This document shows, piece after piece, positions 60,940 through 64,000 of a stretch of 64,000 nucleotides of DNA (positions are counted from its first letter, which is position 1; each line of letters opens with the position of its first letter). The stretch spans positions 1-64,000 of the forward strand of contig CAMAXK010000002.1 of the NCBI GenBank assembly GCA_945862365.1, written 5' to 3'. Source of the stretch: Chlamydia trachomatis. Its GTDB lineage: Bacteria; Chlamydiota; Chlamydiia; Chlamydiales; 2-12-FULL-49-11. The translations under genes were made by a program, and so were the position numbers. The notes beneath the pieces are model-generated. The model was not told the origin of the DNA. It made no database searches and saw only the letters and a program-made list of their open reading frames with translations.

Positions 60940-62001
60940 ATGTTTGTCTACTCAGAAAAAATCATACGGTTTATTAACCAAATTAAGTTCACCTTGAAAA
61001 AAATTCTTGTGGAAGAAGTAAGACTTAAGGTGAATGGGGATCGCTTCTACGATAAAAGCGGAAGAAGTTTTCCTATAAAAATTGTTATTTTTAATAAAAA
61101 AAATAAGCTTGGGTATTTTGACTCTGACTTCTTAGAGCTTGGCTTTCATCAATCTGTGATCTATCACTCTTACGAAGGGTTAACAAATCTTATTAGACAC
61201 GAACTAGCTCATTACCTCACGTTTATTAAGCATGGCGGGGGAATCCTTCCACATGGAAATGAATTTAAATCTATTTGCAAAGAGCTTAACTGGGGAAAGC
61301 AAGTTTATGAAGCGGTAACCACTTTTGAGCCAATCCCTCTTTTAGAAAAAAGCTCTATTGCTAGAAAAATTGAAAAGCTGATCGCTCTTGGCGCAAGCCC
61401 CAACCCCCATGAATCAAGTCTTGCAATGCTTAAATCCAGAGAACTTTTGTTAAAGCATAATATCACTGAATCCTTCGAAAGTGAAGCTGAAGTGATTTTA
61501 AAACGTCTCTTAAAACAAAAAAGACTAAATGCAAAAATACAAAGTATAGCTCACATTCTGGAAACTTTTTTTGTTAATATTGTTTTCTCTTATAGCAATG
61601 AAGGTGTTTGCCTTGAAATTACAGGAAATGCCGTTAATATTGAAATTGCCGAATACATTGCAAGCATACTTGATATAGAATTAGATAGACTTTGGGAAAG
61701 CTCTGGGTTAACAGGTCTTTCTGCCAAAAACTCATTTTTCGATGGAATTGCAAGAGGATACTGCAAAAAAATTGAAGATCTTAATAACAGTAGCACAAAA
61801 GAAACATCGACAGCTTTAATGAAAATTGAAAACACACTTACTATTGCTAAATCTCTTATCTACCCACGTCTATCTCAAACAAGAAGCTCTCGCAAGAGCT
61901 GCCCTTTTGCCTCTAATCTTGGCCAAAAAGCTGGCAAAAATCTTGAATTCAAAAAGGGAATCGCTAACGTTTCAAATAGCCCAAAACTTCTTGGAAATTA
62001 A
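60940..62001 (+). CDS. SprT-like zinc metallopeptidase fused to DUF2786
   Basis: 353 aa. Residues 1-130 are a SprT-type domain with NLIRHELAHYLTFIKHGG (His87, Glu88, His91 as HExxH) and HGNEFKSICKELNWG, supplying a further His105. Residues 145-180, ARKIEKLIALGASPNPHESS then LAMLKSRELLLKHNI, match DUF2786. The remainder is helical, ending in a Ser/Arg-rich, Cys-containing tail (RSSRKSCPFA). SprT/SPRTN proteins cleave DNA-protein crosslinks in eukaryotes; the bacterial role is uncertain. The pairing with DUF2786 suggests DNA or replication-related work. A 93-bp relic of a second copy lies at 59674-59766. Confidence 0.82.
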   Translation: MFVYSEKIIRFINQIKFTLKKILVEEVRLKVNGDRFYDKSGRSFPIKIVIFNKKNKLGYFDSDFLELGFHQSVIYHSYEGLTNLIRHELAHYLTFIKHGGGILPHGNEFKSICKELNWGKQVYEAVTTFEPIPLLEKSSIARKIEKLIALGASPNPHESSLAMLKSRELLLKHNITESFESEAEVILKRLLKQKRLNAKIQSIAHILETFFVNIVFSYSNEGVCLEITGNAVNIEIAEYIASILDIELDRLWESSGLTGLSAKNSFFDGIARGYCKKIEDLNNSSTKETSTALMKIENTLTIAKSLIYPRLSQTRSSRKSCPFASNLGQKAGKNLEFKKGIANVSNSPKLLGN

Positions 62002-62008
62002 GAAAGAT

Positions 62009-63526
62009 TTATTGTTTCTTAAATACAATTGGATCTACCGAAGGCTCCATAGGGATGAAAATCTCTAAGATATCCCCATTAGAATCTCTGCTAAAGGTAC
62101 AGTTATATTCCTTATCTTGAAAAAAATTCCAAGTTCCCAAAAAATTATCATAACAAGTGTGGGAAAGAAGAATTGAAAGTGTACCATATTTTACAACAAG
62201 ACCCTCCTCTTCTATCCCCACTTCTACAAAACCATACCCAGGGTGATAAAACTTTCCTACATAGTCATTTAAAGGGTGCCCTGTCTCTTTCATTACTGGA
62301 AAATTTTCTTTATCAATTACGTCATTGAGTGATGTTTCTTGCTCTTTTAACTTAATCATCCAATCATCATTTCCCTCTCCTAAAATACGATCAAAAATAG
62401 CTCTAGCTAGATTTTCTGCAAACCCTCCACTATAAGAACTGTTTGTTAAAACAATCACCCCTACTTTTTCTTTAGGTAAAAATCCTATAAAGGAAACAAA
62501 TCCATCAATACTCCCACCATGCCCTACAAAGTACTTTCCTTTATACATTGCTGTAAGCCACCCAAAGCCATACCCGAAACAATCTAAATCCCCCTCTGGA
62601 TATCTTCCAAATACCGCCTGTGGGGTATGCATAGCTTTGAGCATTTCGCTGTTAAGAAATTCCTTTCCATCAAAGGATCCATCGCAAAGCTGCAATTGTA
62701 CCCATTTAGCCATATCCACTACAGTTGAATTAATAGATCCAGCCGGACCTGCACATTCTATATTATGAAAAGGAATCGATTGAAGAGTGTTATTTTTAAG
62801 AGTATACGGTAGAGCATAATTGTCTGTTTTTTGAGAATCTAAAACAGAAAAATTTGAATTATCCATCCCAACCCGGGTAAAAATTCTTGTCCGAACTGCC
62901 TCTTCCCAACTCATTTCAGTCACCCTTTCAATCACAAGCCCTGCAACCACATACATCAAGTTATTATATTGAAATCCCCCTCTTAAATCAGTGGTAGAAT
63001 CAAGGTATTTCAATCTCTCCAAAAGATCATTTCTAGAAAACTCTTCATTATACCAAAGAAGATCATGTCTTGGTAACCCTGACATATGCGTAACTAAATC
63101 CTTAATAGTAATATGAAAAGTGGTATATTCATCATTTAACCGAAACTCGGGAATGTATTCAATCACTGGATCATTAAACGAAATCTTGCCCTCATCGACA
63201 AGCTGTCCTAAAACATGTGTCGTAAAAGCTTTTGTACAGGAACCAATAGCAAAAAGTGTATTTTCATTCACTTTTAAACCCTTCGCTTTATCAGCAAAAC
63301 CATACCCCTTAGTAAGCACGATTTCTCCATCAATGATGATACCAACTGAAACTCCTGGAACGGAAAAAAGATCCATCGCTTTATCCACCATTTCATCTAA
63401 TCCGTCTAATTTTCTATCAGATATCTCTATCTGACTTTGCTTTGTGATTATTTCCGAAGCCATTAAACAATTACTTATTACAAAAGTGATGGCAATAAAA
63501 GTTATACTAAAATTTTTCATTAACAT
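62009..63526 (-). CDS. Class C beta-lactamase-family serine hydrolase
   Basis: 505 aa from the ATG at 63526, which gives a proper signal peptide (KNFSITFIAITFVISNCLMA). A longer frame upstream to 63577 has no ribosome site. Catalytic motifs: SxxK as GSCTKAFTTHVLG, Tyr-x-Asn-like YNNLMYVVAGLVIERVT, and HGGSIDGFVSFIGFLP (HxG/KTG equivalent). A C-terminal 110-residue beta domain (lipocalin-like) follows. These proteins act on peptides, esters or peptidoglycan fragments in the periplasm. Calling it a resistance enzyme would be unsafe. Convergent with sprT, with a small AT-rich hairpin across the junction. Confidence 0.88.
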   Translation of the reverse strand: MLMKNFSITFIAITFVISNCLMASEIITKQSQIEISDRKLDGLDEMVDKAMDLFSVPGVSVGIIIDGEIVLTKGYGFADKAKGLKVNENTLFAIGSCTKAFTTHVLGQLVDEGKISFNDPVIEYIPEFRLNDEYTTFHITIKDLVTHMSGLPRHDLLWYNEEFSRNDLLERLKYLDSTTDLRGGFQYNNLMYVVAGLVIERVTEMSWEEAVRTRIFTRVGMDNSNFSVLDSQKTDNYALPYTLKNNTLQSIPFHNIECAGPAGSINSTVVDMAKWVQLQLCDGSFDGKEFLNSEMLKAMHTPQAVFGRYPEGDLDCFGYGFGWLTAMYKGKYFVGHGGSIDGFVSFIGFLPKEKVGVIVLTNSSYSGGFAENLARAIFDRILGEGNDDWMIKLKEQETSLNDVIDKENFPVMKETGHPLNDYVGKFYHPGYGFVEVGIEEEGLVVKYGTLSILLSHTCYDNFLGTWNFFQDKEYNCTFSRDSNGDILEIFIPMEPSVDPIVFKKQ

Positions 63527-63747
63527 GGTGAGTCCAACCCAATTCTTTACAAATTTTTTATAAAACATAGCATACAAAAGGACAATGAATCAACTTTTAT
63601 ATTCTAATAATGAATGCTAAAACAACATTTGCTATCCCTTTTCTATATCTGATCCACATTTATCTCGATGTGTTGAAAAATTAAGAAAGCTTCAACTTAT
63701 TTAATTTGCAACCCACTTTTTATTTGAGAGTTGCAAAAAAATTCCTA

Positions 63748-64000
63748 TTATTTATTTTCTAATGAGGAATTAAAAGATTCTTTTAAACATTTGTAGCCTA
63801 CAGAAAATGTAGAAAGGGCCCTTGCCCTTCTAAATGATCCTAAACCTAGTTGTCTTACATTATCTACTCCCAACCCATTTTGCCATCTGGTCAAGGCTGT
63901 GTTACCGGGATTACCAGCAAGACTACCTAGGGCTCCAGAAACAGCCGCTGCTAAGTATTCTACACTTTTGTGATCGCCAAGCATTTGCTTCATTGGTGCA
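63748..64000 (-). CDS. C-terminal part of an unknown protein (start outside window)
   Basis: 84 residues are visible; the frame is open to the window edge with no stop, so an ATG at 63993 is probably internal. VSGALGSLAGNPGNTALTRW then QNG, and later RRARALSTFSVGYKCLKESF, resemble the end of a mitochondrial carrier repeat: a hydrophobic helix finishing in NP-x-x-x-x-x-x-R-x-Q, and R-A-x-x-x-x-x-F-x-x-Y-x-x-x-K-E. The connecting matrix loop is much shorter than normal, so this may be a degenerate carrier or chance similarity. Confidence 0.45.
   Translation of the reverse strand, partial: APMKQMLGDHKSVEYLAAAVSGALGSLAGNPGNTALTRWQNGLGVDNVRQLGLGSFRRARALSTFSVGYKCLKESFNSSLENK

Noticed and set aside
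62009-63526. Labelling the serine hydrolase as an antibiotic-resistance beta-lactamase
   Set aside because: SxxK, YxN-like and HGG motifs only place it in the broad class C/esterase family, and the C-terminal lipocalin-like domain is typical of non-resistance members.
1-64000. tRNA, rRNA, transposase or integrase genes
   Set aside because: I looked for them by eye while reading and found none. This is not a substitute for a covariance-model scan.

Overview
The window is AT-rich bacterial DNA and almost certainly comes from a member of the Chlamydiota, probably an environmental (amoeba- or arthropod-associated) lineage rather than the genus Chlamydia. Three things point there. The block lpd-sucB-sucA, a small acidic protein and hemW matches the order I recall for C. 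trachomatis CT055-CT052, with an rsmI-like methylase and a HolA-like protein (CT048/CT047) further along. A type III secretion chaperone/translocator operon is present. The enoyl-ACP reductase is of the plant/chlamydial type. I cannot name a genus. No rRNA, tRNA, CRISPR array or transposase was seen.

Layout. 1-3.2 kb: two paralogous hydrophobic proteins (effector or inclusion-membrane candidates) around an alpha/beta hydrolase. 3.3-11.3 kb: core metabolism, with Fe-S proteins, the 2-oxoglutarate dehydrogenase operon (sucA-sucB-lpd) and hemW. 10.97-15.2 kb: an accessory insertion flanked by a 360-bp duplication of the 3' end of hemW and carrying repeat-containing secreted-protein candidates. 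15.3-22.6 kb: rsmI-like methylase, a plant-type LRR protein, holA-like gene, fabI, a frameshifted DUF4116 gene, a HAD phosphatase and a FliO-like protein. 23-25.1 kb: a decayed sedolisin (S53) homologue, an unlisted 51-aa gene and floA. 25.3-28.0 kb: T3SS operon (unknown protein, SycD/LcrH chaperone, two translocators). 28.1-31.5 kb: Mla lipid-transport genes (mlaE-mlaF-mlaD) and algH. 31.6-41.4 kb: large lineage-specific proteins, an MFS exporter and an OppA-type binding protein. 41.5-48.2 kb: four small outer-membrane-like proteins ending in Gly-Phe, a MazG-like protein, an S9 peptidase and an orphan secretin. 49-53.2 kb: an EmrAB/TolC-type tripartite exporter. 53.3-64 kb: an accessory island with a DxD glycosyltransferase, a RING-like membrane protein, a five-member local gene family, a SprT-DUF2786 metallopeptidase, a serine hydrolase and a partial protein at the edge.

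How it fits together. The core operons supply TCA-cycle flux, fatty-acid synthesis, Fe-S handling and envelope lipid transport. The T3SS operon provides translocation-pore components and their chaperone. The accessory segments look like host-interaction genes, with eukaryote-like domains, hydrophobic stretches, low-complexity repeats and recent duplication and decay. The clearest evolutionary story is at 57-62 kb. A divergent unit (family gene on the minus strand, sprT on the plus strand) was duplicated in tandem, one sprT copy decayed to about 93 bp, and three family genes kept an identical TTGTGA-N17-TAAAAT promoter. The most surprising single gene is 23065-23946, which keeps the prodomain and C-terminal end of a sedolisin protease but has lost the catalytic centre.
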